Shown piece by piece: positions 42,366 through 52,536 of a stretch of DNA of 64,000 bases. A model generated the notes under the pieces. It saw only the letters and a list, made by a program, of their open reading frames with translations, searched no databases and had not been told where the DNA came from. The DNA comes from Microbacteriaceae bacterium UBA1487 (GTDB taxonomy: Bacteria; Actinomycetota; Actinomycetes; Actinomycetales; Microbacteriaceae). The first letter of the stretch is position 1; the number at the start of each line of letters is the position of its first letter. The stretch spans positions 169,298 through 233,297 of the forward strand of contig DCRR01000011.1 in NCBI GenBank assembly GCA_002325245.1. Reading direction: 5' to 3'. The position numbers were made by a program, and so were the translations under genes.

Positions 42366-43306
42366 CCGGGCGCGCGGTCGTGGTCGTCGGGGCGGGGGTG
42401 ATCGGAACCCGGCAGCTGCACGCAGTTCTGCACGCGGGGGACCGGGTCGTCGCTGTTGTCGATGGCGACCTCGACCGCGCGACGGCGCTGGCCGCCGAGT
42501 CCGGCGCATCCGCCTTCACCAGCCTGCCCGCGGCGGTGGCCGCCGTCGGCGCCGACGCGGTCATCATCGCCACCCCGTCGGCCTCGCACCTGCGGCTGGC
42601 GCTCGACGCGGTCCAGCTCGGCTGCGACGTGCTCGTCGAGAAGCCGCACCGTGTTCCCGGCGAGGATGCGGGCGCCCTCGCGACCGCGCTCGAGCGCACC
42701 GGCCGCCACTTCGCGGTCGGCATGACGACGCGGCACTGGCCCGGGGTCCGCGCGCTCGCCGCCGCGCTCGCCGCGGGCGAGTTCGGCGAGCTTCTCAGCT
42801 ACACCGACACGATGCACTTCCAGCTCGGGCCGGATGACCTCCCCGGGTGGTACTTCGACCGCGCCGTCTCCGGCGGCGGCGTGCTGCTGACCAACGGCGT
42901 GCACGCGATCGACCGGGCGCGAGCGCTGCTGGGAGAGCCGCTCGAACTGCTGCACGCGCGACTTCGGACCGTCTTCCCCGAGCACGAGACCGAGGACTCG
43001 GCCGAGCTCGTGCTCACCACCGATTCCGGTGCGCCCGTGCTGCTGAGCATGCTGTGGTCCCCGGTGGCCGCGACGGGGGCGGGAGTCGCCGTGACCGGCA
43101 CTCGCGGATTCGGCCGCGTCGCCATGGACGGCAGCTGGAGCATCCGCACTGACGCGGGGGAGCGCTCCGGCCCGGCGATCGACGCCGACGAGCCGTTCGC
43201 CGCGCAGTGGCTGTCGTTCCGCGACGCCGAGCCCGGCTTCGGGCTCGGCGACCTCGAGCCGACCCTTCAGATGATCGAGAACTGCTACCGGGAGGTGGCC
43301 GCATGA
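42362..43306 (+). CDS. Gfo/Idh/MocA-family NAD(P)-dependent oxidoreductase
   Basis: 314 residues with an N-terminal Rossmann domain (VVVVGAGVIGTRQLHAVL; IIATPSASHLRLALDAV; LVEKPH with the catalytic-site Lys) and a C-terminal alpha/beta domain beginning DTMHFQLGPDDLPGWYFDR, then GGGVLLTNGVHAID. These enzymes oxidise or epimerise sugars, inositols and other hydroxy compounds. Coupled by 4-base overlaps to both neighbours. Substrate unknown; it could oxidise a hydroxyl on the side chain of the imported compound. Confidence 0.88.
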   Translation: MTGRAVVVVGAGVIGTRQLHAVLHAGDRVVAVVDGDLDRATALAAESGASAFTSLPAAVAAVGADAVIIATPSASHLRLALDAVQLGCDVLVEKPHRVPGEDAGALATALERTGRHFAVGMTTRHWPGVRALAAALAAGEFGELLSYTDTMHFQLGPDDLPGWYFDRAVSGGGVLLTNGVHAIDRARALLGEPLELLHARLRTVFPEHETEDSAELVLTTDSGAPVLLSMLWSPVAATGAGVAVTGTRGFGRVAMDGSWSIRTDAGERSGPAIDADEPFAAQWLSFRDAEPGFGLGDLEPTLQMIENCYREVAA

Positions 43307-44520
43307 GCGAGCTGAGCATGCTCATCTATCCCTGGGATCTCCAGGCGGATGGGGTGGAGAACGCGGTGGAGACCGTCGCCGAGCTCGGCGTCACCCGTCT
43401 CGAGATCGCGACGGCGTACCACTCCGCCGAGGTGATCGCGCCGCGTCGCACCGAGCGGGTGTTCGTTCGGGCGGAAGCGAACACGGCCCACCTGCCGCTG
43501 CCGGACGACACCTTCAGCGACCTGCGCATCCCCGCGTCGAGCATCGCCTCGAACGACCCCGAGCTCTACCCGCGCCTGAAGGCCGCGGCTGATGCCGCGG
43601 GGATCGCCCTGGACGGCTGGGGGATCGCATTCCACAACACGCGTCTCGCGGTCGAGCGACCCGACGCCGCCATCCTGAGCTGCTTCGGCGACCGCTTCAC
43701 GCACGGGCTGTGCGCCGCCAATCCGGCGTCGCGCCGCTACGCCCGCGAGCTGTTCGGCGCACTGGGGGCGACGGGTCTGTTCGAACGGCTCCTCGCCGAG
43801 AGCGTCTCCTACCTGCTGCAGTCGCACGGCCACCCGCACGAGCTGTGGGGCGCCCGGCTCGACGTGCTCACCCGCTACCTGCTGTCGCTGTGCTTCTGCG
43901 AGCACTGCCTGGCCGAGGCCGGATCCCGCGGCATCGACGGCGAGCGTCTTCGGGCCACCGTCGCGGCCGAGCTGCACCGCACGTGGAACGCGGCGGCCCC
44001 CGGCGGCCGGCTCGCCGACGCCGGCAGCGAACTCGCGTCGCTGCTGCTGAACTGGCCCGATCTCGCCGCCTACACCCGGATGCGACTCGATGTGGTCACC
44101 TCGCTGGTCGCCGAGCTGACGGCCGACGCGCGAGCGCAGGGAGTCGAGTTCACGCTGAGCGCTGCCGTGTGGGGGCGCCCCGCTCCGATGAACTGGCTCG
44201 AAGGAGTCGACGTCACCGCCTCGCTCGCCGCGGTCGACGGCTTCGTGCTCGAAAGCTACTTCCCGACCGCCGGCGAGGTGGCCGCCGAGCTCGACCACAC
44301 GCTCGCGCTCGCGGCCCCGCTGCCGACGTCCGCGCCGCTCACCGTGGCTCTGACCTTGTGGCCGGCGCACCACGCCTCCCGCGGCGACTTCCTCGGCAAG
44401 GTCGAGACGGTGCTGGCGGCCGGGGTCGATCGGATCGCGCTCTACAACTACGGCACCGCGACCGCCGAGTCCCTCTCCTGGACGCGCGACGCCGCGAACC
44501 TTCTCGGAGGTCGCGCATGA
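43303..44520 (+). CDS. Unrecognised enzyme, probable TIM barrel with CxCxxC motif
   Basis: 405 residues, soluble. No family is certain. The start ELSMLIYPWDLQADGVENAVETVAELGV reads like the first beta-alpha unit of a barrel, the LSLCFCEHCLAEAGSRGI segment (about 185-205) holds a CxCxxC cluster of the sort seen in glycoside-hydrolase-like barrels and may bind zinc, and the end DRIALYNYGTATAESL fits a last barrel strand. It is coupled by 4-base overlaps between the Gfo/Idh and DSD1-type genes, so it must act in the same pathway. Hydrolase or lyase activity is only a guess. Confidence 0.7.
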   Translation: MSELSMLIYPWDLQADGVENAVETVAELGVTRLEIATAYHSAEVIAPRRTERVFVRAEANTAHLPLPDDTFSDLRIPASSIASNDPELYPRLKAAADAAGIALDGWGIAFHNTRLAVERPDAAILSCFGDRFTHGLCAANPASRRYARELFGALGATGLFERLLAESVSYLLQSHGHPHELWGARLDVLTRYLLSLCFCEHCLAEAGSRGIDGERLRATVAAELHRTWNAAAPGGRLADAGSELASLLLNWPDLAAYTRMRLDVVTSLVAELTADARAQGVEFTLSAAVWGRPAPMNWLEGVDVTASLAAVDGFVLESYFPTAGEVAAELDHTLALAAPLPTSAPLTVALTLWPAHHASRGDFLGKVETVLAAGVDRIALYNYGTATAESLSWTRDAANLLGGRA

Positions 44521-45605
44521 CCGCCCTGCCCAGCCCCGCGCTCGTCATCGACCGCGCGCGCATGACGGCGAACATCGACCGGATGTCGCGCGCCATGCGC
44601 GACGCCGGAGTCGCCCTCCGCCCGCACTTCAAGACCTCGAAGATGATCGAGGTGGCTCGCCTGCAGTCCGAGGCCGGCGCGGTCGGCTTCACCTGCGCGA
44701 CGCCGGAAGAAGCGGATGCGCTGCTGACGGCCGGTTTCGCCGACCTGTTCTGGGCGCACGGCCCGGTGGGTGCCAAGGCGACGCTCGCGGCGGAGTTCAA
44801 CCGCCGCGGACGCGTCGCGATCGGCGTCGACTCGGTCGAACTCGCCGAGCCCGTGTCGCGCGAGGCCGCCCGGCTCGGGGTCACCGTGCCGGTGCGCCTC
44901 GAGATCGACACCGGCCTCGGACGCACCGGAATCCGGGCCTCCGACGCGGTGGTCGTGGCTACCGCGCTCGCCGGCTTGCCGAACCTCGAGTTCGAGGGGG
45001 TCTACACCCACGAAGGGCAGCTCGCCGGCGTCTCGGGCGACCGCGCGGCGATCCGCGCGGCGGGCGTGTCCGCGGCGGAGGCGCTCGTCGCCGTGGCCGA
45101 GGACATCCGGGCGTCCGGACTCCCGGTCTCCGTTGTCTCGGTCGGATCCACCCCGGGCTGGGATTCGGCGCCGACCGTGGCGGGCGTCACCGAGGCCCGC
45201 CCCGGAACCTACGTCTTCAGCGACGCGAACCAGCTTCGGCTCGAGTCCACGACCCTCGACCAGTGCGCCCTCACGGTGCGCGCGTCGGTCGTCAGCGTGC
45301 AGCGTCCGGGCGCCGTCATCATCGACGCCGGACTCAAGGCGATGAGCGCGGACGGCTCCAACCGCGGCTCGACCTTCGGGCTGCTGCTCACCCCTGAATT
45401 CGAACTCGACGACACCGTCGAGTTCCCCACCGCCTACGAGGAGCACGGAACCCTCGTGGGGCGCGGCATCGCCGATCTGCGCGTCGGCGACTCCGTGGCT
45501 CTTCTCCCCAATCACGCCTGCGGCGTCGTCAACATGTGGGGCACGGTTCACGTGCTCGATGAGGACGGCGCTGTGCAGACGTGGCATCCGGTCGGACGGC
45601 ATTGA
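44517..45605 (+). CDS. D-threonine aldolase / D-serine dehydratase (DSD1) family, alanine-racemase fold
   Basis: PLP enzyme of fold type III, 362 residues. The PLP lysine is K39 in LRPHFKTSKM, and the C-terminal metal site HxC is H333 and C335 in LLPNHACGVVNMW; both are the marks of D-threonine aldolase and D-serine dehydratase. GSTPGWDSA in the middle supports PLP phosphate binding. Expected action on a D-3-hydroxyamino acid: aldol cleavage to glycine and an aldehyde, or elimination of water. ATG 44517 overlaps the preceding stop. Which of the two reactions applies cannot be told. Confidence 0.88.
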   Translation: MTALPSPALVIDRARMTANIDRMSRAMRDAGVALRPHFKTSKMIEVARLQSEAGAVGFTCATPEEADALLTAGFADLFWAHGPVGAKATLAAEFNRRGRVAIGVDSVELAEPVSREAARLGVTVPVRLEIDTGLGRTGIRASDAVVVATALAGLPNLEFEGVYTHEGQLAGVSGDRAAIRAAGVSAAEALVAVAEDIRASGLPVSVVSVGSTPGWDSAPTVAGVTEARPGTYVFSDANQLRLESTTLDQCALTVRASVVSVQRPGAVIIDAGLKAMSADGSNRGSTFGLLLTPEFELDDTVEFPTAYEEHGTLVGRGIADLRVGDSVALLPNHACGVVNMWGTVHVLDEDGAVQTWHPVGRH

Positions 45606-45652
45606 CCGGACCCTGAAACGCACCACCCCACCCCACTATGAGAGGTCAGATT

Positions 45653-47158
45653 GTGACAGGAACCAAGAGAACTGCCCGGCTCGGCGCGTTCGCCGCGCTC
45701 GCTGCCGGCACGCTCGTGCTGGCAGGCTGCACTGCCGGATCGCAGGAGAGCGACCCGGCAGCCGCGAGTGAGATCGTCGTCGCCCTGCCTGGCGACATCG
45801 ACAACTTCGACCCGCACACCAACCAGCTCATCATCTACCAGTACGCGGTCCGAGACCTGGTCTTCAGCACCCTTGTGAAGTACGACGTCGCGCTCGAGAT
45901 CCAGCCGGATCTCGCGACCTTCGAGGTCAACGAAGATGCAACGGTGTTCACGTTCACTCTAGACCCGGACGCCGTGTTCCAGAATGGCGAAGCGGTGGAT
46001 GCTGCGGCCGTCATCGCCTCGCTCGAGCGCGCCGCCGGCCAGGAGGACTCGATCTTCTCGGGGCGCCTCGCCGACGTGGCCTCGTACGAGGCCGTCGACG
46101 ACGCGACCGTCGTGATCACGCTCAACAACCCGAACGCCGGGTTCCTCGCGGGCATCACCGACATCGCCATCGTCGCGCCGTCGAACTTCGACGATGTCAG
46201 CGCGACTCCGATCGGCTCGGGACCGTACTCGTTCGAGTCGTGGGAGCCGAACTCGCAGATCGAGCTGACCCGCTTCGATGACTACTTCGGCGAGGCGGGC
46301 GCGACCGAGACGATCATCGAGCGTCCGATCGCCGACCAGCAGGTCGCGCTGAACAACCTGTACAGCGGCGAGGTCGACATCATCACGACCGCCTCCGCGG
46401 CGACCACCGCCCAGGTGGATGCCGACCGTGCGGTCGTCGTCGAGCCGACCTCCTCGAACAGCCTCGAGCTGATCGAGTTCAACTCCTCCGGCAAGCTCGC
46501 CGACCCGCTCGTGCGCCAGGCTCTCGCCTACGCGCTCGACAAGGAGTCGATCCGCGAGATCGCCTTCGGCGGCGGCGGTTCCACGGCGTGGAGCCCGCTC
46601 CCCGAGAGCAGCTGGGCCTACGCCGAGCAGGAGGGCTACCCGTACGACCTCGACAAGGCCGCCGAGCTGCTCGCCGAGGCGGGCGTCAGCGACCTGGAGT
46701 TCGACCTGGAGATCCTCACCGGATTCCCCGAGGCCGAGTCGATCGCCCGCGTCTGGCAGTCGTCGCTGGCCGAGATCGGCGTCACGCTGAACCCGCAGGT
46801 CGGCGAGCTGTCGGTCTGGCTCGACGCGTACATCAACCGCGACTACGACGCGACCTGGAACGTCTTCAACGTGGGCGGTGACCCGAACTCGTTCTTCGAC
46901 GTGATCATGACGGCGCACCTCGCCGATGACTACCAGAACGCCGAGGTCGAGGCGCTCATCGCCGAGGCGACGAGCGTGTCGGACGAGAGCGCCCGCGCGG
47001 CGATCTACGCCCAGCTGCAGGAGATCATGGTCGACGAGCTGCCCGTCATGGTGGTGCAGTCGGCTCCGGTCGCGGCGATCATCGCTCCCGGCGTCAGCGG
47101 CTACGAGATCAACCCCCTCGGCAACTCGCTGCTGAGCCAGATCGCGGTCGCGAAGTAA
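45653..47158 (+). CDS. ABC transporter substrate-binding lipoprotein, peptide type (SBP_bac_5)
   Basis: Extracellular receptor of the importer. 501 residues from GTG 45653: lipoprotein signal with lipobox LAGC (C26) and the SBP family 5 pattern: IDNFDPH near the N-terminus, VFTFTLDPDAVFQNGEAVDAAAVIASL, PIGSGPYSFESWEPNSQIELTRF, and a long C-terminal lobe. The GTG is preferred to ATG 45638 because AGAGG lies 7 bases before it. Family members bind di/oligopeptides, nickel or glutathione; here an acylated D-amino acid or peptide is the likely ligand. Confidence 0.9.
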   Translation: MTGTKRTARLGAFAALAAGTLVLAGCTAGSQESDPAAASEIVVALPGDIDNFDPHTNQLIIYQYAVRDLVFSTLVKYDVALEIQPDLATFEVNEDATVFTFTLDPDAVFQNGEAVDAAAVIASLERAAGQEDSIFSGRLADVASYEAVDDATVVITLNNPNAGFLAGITDIAIVAPSNFDDVSATPIGSGPYSFESWEPNSQIELTRFDDYFGEAGATETIIERPIADQQVALNNLYSGEVDIITTASAATTAQVDADRAVVVEPTSSNSLELIEFNSSGKLADPLVRQALAYALDKESIREIAFGGGGSTAWSPLPESSWAYAEQEGYPYDLDKAAELLAEAGVSDLEFDLEILTGFPEAESIARVWQSSLAEIGVTLNPQVGELSVWLDAYINRDYDATWNVFNVGGDPNSFFDVIMTAHLADDYQNAEVEALIAEATSVSDESARAAIYAQLQEIMVDELPVMVVQSAPVAAIIAPGVSGYEINPLGNSLLSQIAVAK

Positions 47159-47177
47159 GGACCCGGCGGAGCGCGAG

Positions 47178-48137
47178 ATGAACATCATGAAACGGATCGG
47201 AATCCAGGCTGCCCGGCTGATGCTGGTGCTCCTGCTGGTGTCGATCATGGTCTTCCTTGCGCTCCGCCTCACGCCCGGGGACCCGGCGGCTCTGCTGCTG
47301 GGTTCCCAGGCGGGGCGGCCCGACGCCGCCGCAACACTTGCCGCGCTGCGCGAGTCGATGGGCCTCGACCAGCCGTGGCCGGTGCAGTACTGGCTGTGGC
47401 TGAGCGAGATCCTCCAGGGCAACCTGGGCGAGTCGAGCCGCAACGGCGTCGCCGTCGTCGAGCTGATCGCCGGGGCGATCCCCAGCACGCTGTGGCTGAT
47501 CGGCCTGTCGGTGGCCGTGTCGGTTCCGCTCTCGATCCTGCTCGGCATCATCGCCGCCAGCCGCGCCAACGGCATCGTCGACCGTCTCGTCCGCGGCATC
47601 ACCACCGTGTCGATCGCCCTCCCGGGCGTGTGGTTCGGTCTGCTGCTGATCATCGTGTTCTCGGTGACGCTGCGCGTGCTCCCCTCGGGCGGCTACGTCG
47701 ACCCGGGGACGGATCTCGTGGAGTTCGTCCGCCACATGGTTCTGCCCGTCGCGACGCTGTCGGTGTTCCTGACCGGCGTGCTCACCCGCTTCGTCTACGC
47801 GGAGGCGTCCGACGTGCTGCGCCAGGACTACATGCGCACCAGCCTCGCGATGGGCATCTCACCCGCCCGTCGGCTGTTCCGCTATGCCGCCAAGAACGCG
47901 GTGCTGCCGATGATCACGATCGTCGGCGTGCAGATCGGCGCGCTCGTCGGAGGCGCCGTGCTGGTCGAGGCCGTCTTCGGCCTGGGCGGCCTCGGGCAGC
48001 TCCTCCTCTCGAGCGTGCTGAACCGCGACTACCAGGTCGTGCAGTCCGCCGTGCTTCTCACCACCGCGGTGGTGCTCCTGGTGGGGTACCTCGCCGACAT
48101 CGCCTACCGCCTGGTCGACCCAAGGATTACCCGATGA
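47178..48137 (+). CDS. ABC importer permease, DppB/OppB type
   Basis: 319 residues with six membrane spans. Start RIGIQAARLMLVLLLVSIMVF, then RLTPGDPAALLLG, and the coupling EAA-like loop ASDVLRQDYMRTSLAMGISPARRL near residue 220. ATG 47178 has GGAG upstream; ATG 47187 is possible. It overlaps the next permease gene by 4 bases. Confidence 0.92.
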   Translation: MNIMKRIGIQAARLMLVLLLVSIMVFLALRLTPGDPAALLLGSQAGRPDAAATLAALRESMGLDQPWPVQYWLWLSEILQGNLGESSRNGVAVVELIAGAIPSTLWLIGLSVAVSVPLSILLGIIAASRANGIVDRLVRGITTVSIALPGVWFGLLLIIVFSVTLRVLPSGGYVDPGTDLVEFVRHMVLPVATLSVFLTGVLTRFVYAEASDVLRQDYMRTSLAMGISPARRLFRYAAKNAVLPMITIVGVQIGALVGGAVLVEAVFGLGGLGQLLLSSVLNRDYQVVQSAVLLTTAVVLLVGYLADIAYRLVDPRITR

Positions 48138-48967
48138 TCGCCCGACTCCGCTCCCTCGGCCTCGCGCGGGCCGTGCTCCTGGCCGCGGCCGTGCTCCTGG
48201 TCGCGATCGCGGTGGCGCCCCAGCTCTTCACCCCGTACAACCCGACCGCGATCGATGCGACGCAGATCCTGCAGGCGCCGTCGTGGGAGCACCCCTTCGG
48301 CACCGACGATGCGGGCGCCGACGTGCTCGCGCGCATCCTGTACGCCACCCGGCTGGAGCTGATCATCGCGATCGGCAGCGTGCTCGTCGCGCTGGTCCTC
48401 GGCATCCCCACCGGCCTGCTCGCCGGCTACGCCGGGCGACTGCTCGACGGGATCCTCTCGAGCGTCTCGGCGGCCACGCTCGCCTTCCCGCTCATCCTCT
48501 TCGCCATTCTCATCGTGGCGAGCTTCGGCACCACCAGCACCACGCTCGTCGGGATCATCGGATTCCTGTTCTTCCCGCGTGTGTTCCAGCTGGTGCGCGG
48601 GCAGACGCTGGCGCTGCGCGAACGCGAGTTCGTCGTCGCGGTCCGGGTCACCGGGATCGGGCCCCTGCGCACGCTGGGGCGCCACATCCTGCCGAACGCC
48701 GCCGGGCCGATCTTCACCCTGGCGCCGCAGCTGGCCGCCGAAGCGATCCTCATCGAGACCGGCCTCAGCTATCTCGGGCTCGGTGTGTCCCTGCCCGACG
48801 CGACGTGGGGCACGATCCTCGAGTCGTCCAAGGACTACTACGTCACCTCGCCCGCCTACGCGGTCGTCGCCGGCCTGACCATCACGCTGGTGGCGGCGCT
48901 CCTGATGTGGGCCGGGGATCTCGCCGCGGAGTGGTCGAATCCGCTTCGGAGACGGAGGACGGCGTGA
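48134..48967 (+). CDS. ABC importer permease, DppC/OppC type
   Basis: 277 residues with about six spans. HPFGTDDAGADVLARILYATR at about 54-75 is the DppC/OppC landmark, and the loop LREREFVVAVRVTGIGPLRTL is the ATPase-coupling element. It ends in a basic tail (NPLRRRRTA) and its stop overlaps the GTG of the deacylase gene. Confidence 0.92.
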   Translation: MIARLRSLGLARAVLLAAAVLLVAIAVAPQLFTPYNPTAIDATQILQAPSWEHPFGTDDAGADVLARILYATRLELIIAIGSVLVALVLGIPTGLLAGYAGRLLDGILSSVSAATLAFPLILFAILIVASFGTTSTTLVGIIGFLFFPRVFQLVRGQTLALREREFVVAVRVTGIGPLRTLGRHILPNAAGPIFTLAPQLAAEAILIETGLSYLGLGVSLPDATWGTILESSKDYYVTSPAYAVVAGLTITLVAALLMWAGDLAAEWSNPLRRRRTA

Positions 48968-50510
48968 CCCCCGCAGTTCTGATCGCCGGAGGTCTCGTCG
49001 CCGACGGCACGGGAGCCGAGCCGATCGCGCGCGACGTGCTGGTGCGCGACGGCGTCGTCGTCGACCTCCTGACGCCCGGCGCCGCGGTCGAGGCCGAACG
49101 CCTCGACGCGACGGGGATGCTGGTCGCGCCCGGCTTCGTCGACATCCACACCCACTCCGATCTGGGCCGGATCTCGTCGCCGGATGCGGCCAGCCGCGCC
49201 CTGCAGGGCATCACCACCGAGGTGATCGGCAACTGCGGAATGAGCCCGGCCCCGCTCGGGCGGGACCTCGCCGAGTTCCGCACCGTCATCGGCCCGATCG
49301 ACACGGTTCCCGACCTCGAGCTCGCCTGGCACGACACGGCCAGCTACCTCGAGGTGCTCGACCAGACCCCGGGGGCAACCAACCTGGTGCCCCTCCTCGG
49401 CCATGGCAGTCTGCGCCATGCGGTGATGGGGCTGCGGGTCGGCGCCGCCGACGCGACCGAGCGCGCCACGATGCAGTCCCTGCTGACGGAAGCGCTCGCG
49501 CAGGGCTTCTGGGGCATGAGCCTCGGCTTCATGTACGCACCGGGCGAGGGCAGCGACGAGCGGGAGCTGCTCGGGCTGCTCGGCGAGCTCCGTGCCGCGG
49601 GCGGTCTGCTCGCGTCGCACCTGCGGGCCTACAGCCAGGCCGGTCTGCCCGGCGCCATCGACGAGGTCCTGCGGCTCGCGCGTGCCGCCGAGGTGCCGCT
49701 CGAGATCTCGCACCTGCGCTCGCTGAACGACGACGGCACCGCGATCCAGCGCGCCTTCGAGCTGCTGGCCGCCACCGAGGTCGACGTCCAGGCGGACGCC
49801 TACCCGTATCTCGCGGGGCACACGACGCTGCTGCAGCTGCTGCCCTCCGAGCTCCGCTCTGCGGGCGTCGCCGACATCCTCGCCCTGGCGGCGGCCGAGC
49901 CGGGCTCGCTGGCCGCGGCGCTGCGCTCCGCCCAGCAGTTCGACGCGAGCGCGATCACGATCGCCCGAGCTCGCGCGGGCGCCCCCGAAGTCGGGCATGA
50001 CCTCGCCGCGCTCGCCAGCGAGCACGAGGACTGGGCCGCCGTCGCCGAGCGCCTGCTCGTCGAGGCGGACGGCAACGTCGACATGATCGTGGTCGGAACC
50101 CGACCCGAGGACGCCGCGCGCGTCCTCGCCGACCCTCTCGTCAGCGTGGCCTCCGACGGATCCGCGCTGGCCCTCGACCACCACCACAACGTGCCGCACC
50201 CGCGCTCGATCGGCACCTTCCCTCGCGCCTTCCGCGAGCTCGCCGACGCGGGGATGCCGCTCGGAGCGATCGTGCACAAGATGACCGCCAAGCCGGCCGC
50301 CCGACTCGGGCTCGACCGGGGCGTCCTCGCCGCCGGTCGCGTCGCCGACCTCGTCGTGCTCGACCCCGCCCGGATCGCCGACCGGGCCAGCTACGCGGAG
50401 CCGCTCGTGCCGCCCGCAGGAATCCACCATGTGATCGTCGCGGGCCAGCACGTCGTGCGCGACGGGGTCGCGACCGGCGCCCGACCCGGCGCCCTACTGA
50501 GGAGGCAGCG

Positions 50511-50514
<4 letters not shown>
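48964..50514 (+). CDS. N-acyl-D-amino-acid deacylase (D-aminoacylase), amidohydrolase superfamily
   Basis: Zinc hydrolase expected to release a free D-amino acid from its N-acyl form. 516 residues: a small beta-sandwich start (LIAGGLVADGTGAEPIARDV), metal ligands H62 and H64 in DIHTHSDLG, the Cys ligand C91 in EVIGNCGMSP (the D-aminoacylase-specific Cys), ISHLRS and SDGSALALDHH toward the end, and KMTAKPAARLGLDRG. The gene lies between the permease and ATPase genes of the importer with 4-base overlaps on both sides, strong evidence that it acts on the imported compound. The sequence does not show a signal peptide, so it is cytosolic. Confidence 0.88.
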
Positions 50515-51337
<823 letters not shown>

Positions 51338-51341
<4 letters not shown>

Positions 51342-52135
51342 CCGACCTGCTTGAGATCGACGACCTCCGCATCCGCTTTGAAGGCGCCCCAGGCCACGCG
51401 GTGGACGGGGTGTCGATCACCGTGCCCGCGGGCCGTCGCGTCGGCATCATCGGCGAGTCCGGCTCCGGCAAGTCGGTGACGGCGATGTCGATTCTGCGGC
51501 TGAACGACGAGCGCATCATGAGCTACTCCGACGACTCGGCGATCCGCTACCGCGGTGAAGACCTGCTGACCGCGCCCGCGTCGCGCCTGCGGCAGGTGCG
51601 TGGCGCCGAGATCTCGATGATCTTTCAGGACCCGATGTCGACCCTCAACCCGGTATTCACGGTGGGAGAGCAGATCGTCGACGTGCTGCGCGCGCATCGT
51701 CCGTATTCGAAAGCGGCCGCCCGCCCGGTGGTCGTGGAGACCCTCCAGACCGTCGGCATCCGCGACGCCGAGCGCGTGTTCGACCGCTACCCGCACGAAC
51801 TCAGCGGCGGGATGCAGCAGCGCGTGATGATCGCGATGGCGATCTCCTCGCGTCCGGCGCTGCTGATCGCCGACGAGGCCACGAGCGCGCTCGATGTCAC
51901 CGTGCAGGCCGCCGTGCTCGAGACCCTCGGGTCGCTCGCCGACAACCTCGGCATGGCCGTGCTGATGATCACGCACGACATGGGGGTCGTGGCGCGCTTC
52001 TGCGACGACGTCTACGTCATGAACGGGGGAGCCGTCGTCGAGCACGGACCCGTCGCCGACGTGCTCACCGCGCCCGCCCATCCGTACACCCAGAAGCTGC
52101 TCGCGGCCGTGCCGCGGGTCCGTCCGGTCGCCTGA
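51338..52135 (+). CDS. ABC importer ATPase, DppD/OppD type
   Basis: 265 residues: Walker A GESGSGKSV, Q-loop MIFQDPMSTLNPVFTVGEQ, signature ELSGGMQQRVMIAMA, Walker B LLIADEATSALDVTVQ. It stops soon after HPYTQKLLAAV, so the usual cysteine-containing C-terminal extension of DppD/OppD (about 50-60 residues) is absent. GTG start 51338 in the stop of the partner. Completes a five-part importer with 45653, 47178, 48134 and 50511. Confidence 0.92.
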
Positions 52136-52164
52136 CCGTCAACACCGAAAGAGAAATCAGCACC

Positions 52165-52536
52165 ATGCGCACACGCATCGCCTCGCCCGCCTCCCCGCCG
52201 CCCGCCGGACCGTACTCGCCCGGAATGGTCCACAACGGCGTGCTCTACCTCGCCGGCCAGGGGCCGTTCGACGCCGAGGGCAAGCGCGTCGGAGAGACCT
52301 TCGCCGACCAGGTGCGCCTCACCTTCGGCAACCTGCAGGCCAACGCGGAGGCCGCGGGCACGTCGCTCGAGCACGCGCTGCGCTACGGCGTCTACCTGCG
52401 CTCGCTGGATGACTTCGCCGAGTTCAACGAGATCGCCAAGGAGTTCTTCGTCGAGCCGTTCCCCGTGCGCACCACCATCGAGGTCGCGCTGCGCGGATTC
52501 GACGTCGAGATCGACGCGATCATCGCGGTCCCGTGA
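52165..52536 (+). CDS. RidA-family (YjgF/YER057c/UK114) protein
   Basis: Small trimeric deaminase that hydrolyses reactive enamine/imine intermediates released by PLP enzymes. 123 residues with PPPAGPYSPGMVHNGVLYLAG at the start and the substrate-binding R102 in FPVRTTIEV; EIDAIIAV closes the fold. This genotype (R102 retained) suggests an active RidA-type enzyme. In this operon it would deal with imines made by the DSD1-type enzyme or aminotransferase. AAAGAGAAA lies upstream of ATG 52165. The next gene starts inside its stop. Confidence 0.88.
   Translation: MRTRIASPASPPPAGPYSPGMVHNGVLYLAGQGPFDAEGKRVGETFADQVRLTFGNLQANAEAAGTSLEHALRYGVYLRSLDDFAEFNEIAKEFFVEPFPVRTTIEVALRGFDVEIDAIIAVP

Noticed and set aside
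45606..45652. Separate promoter in front of the SBP gene
   Set aside because: No TANNNT at a fitting position and no hairpin; only 47 bases, so read-through from upstream is more likely.
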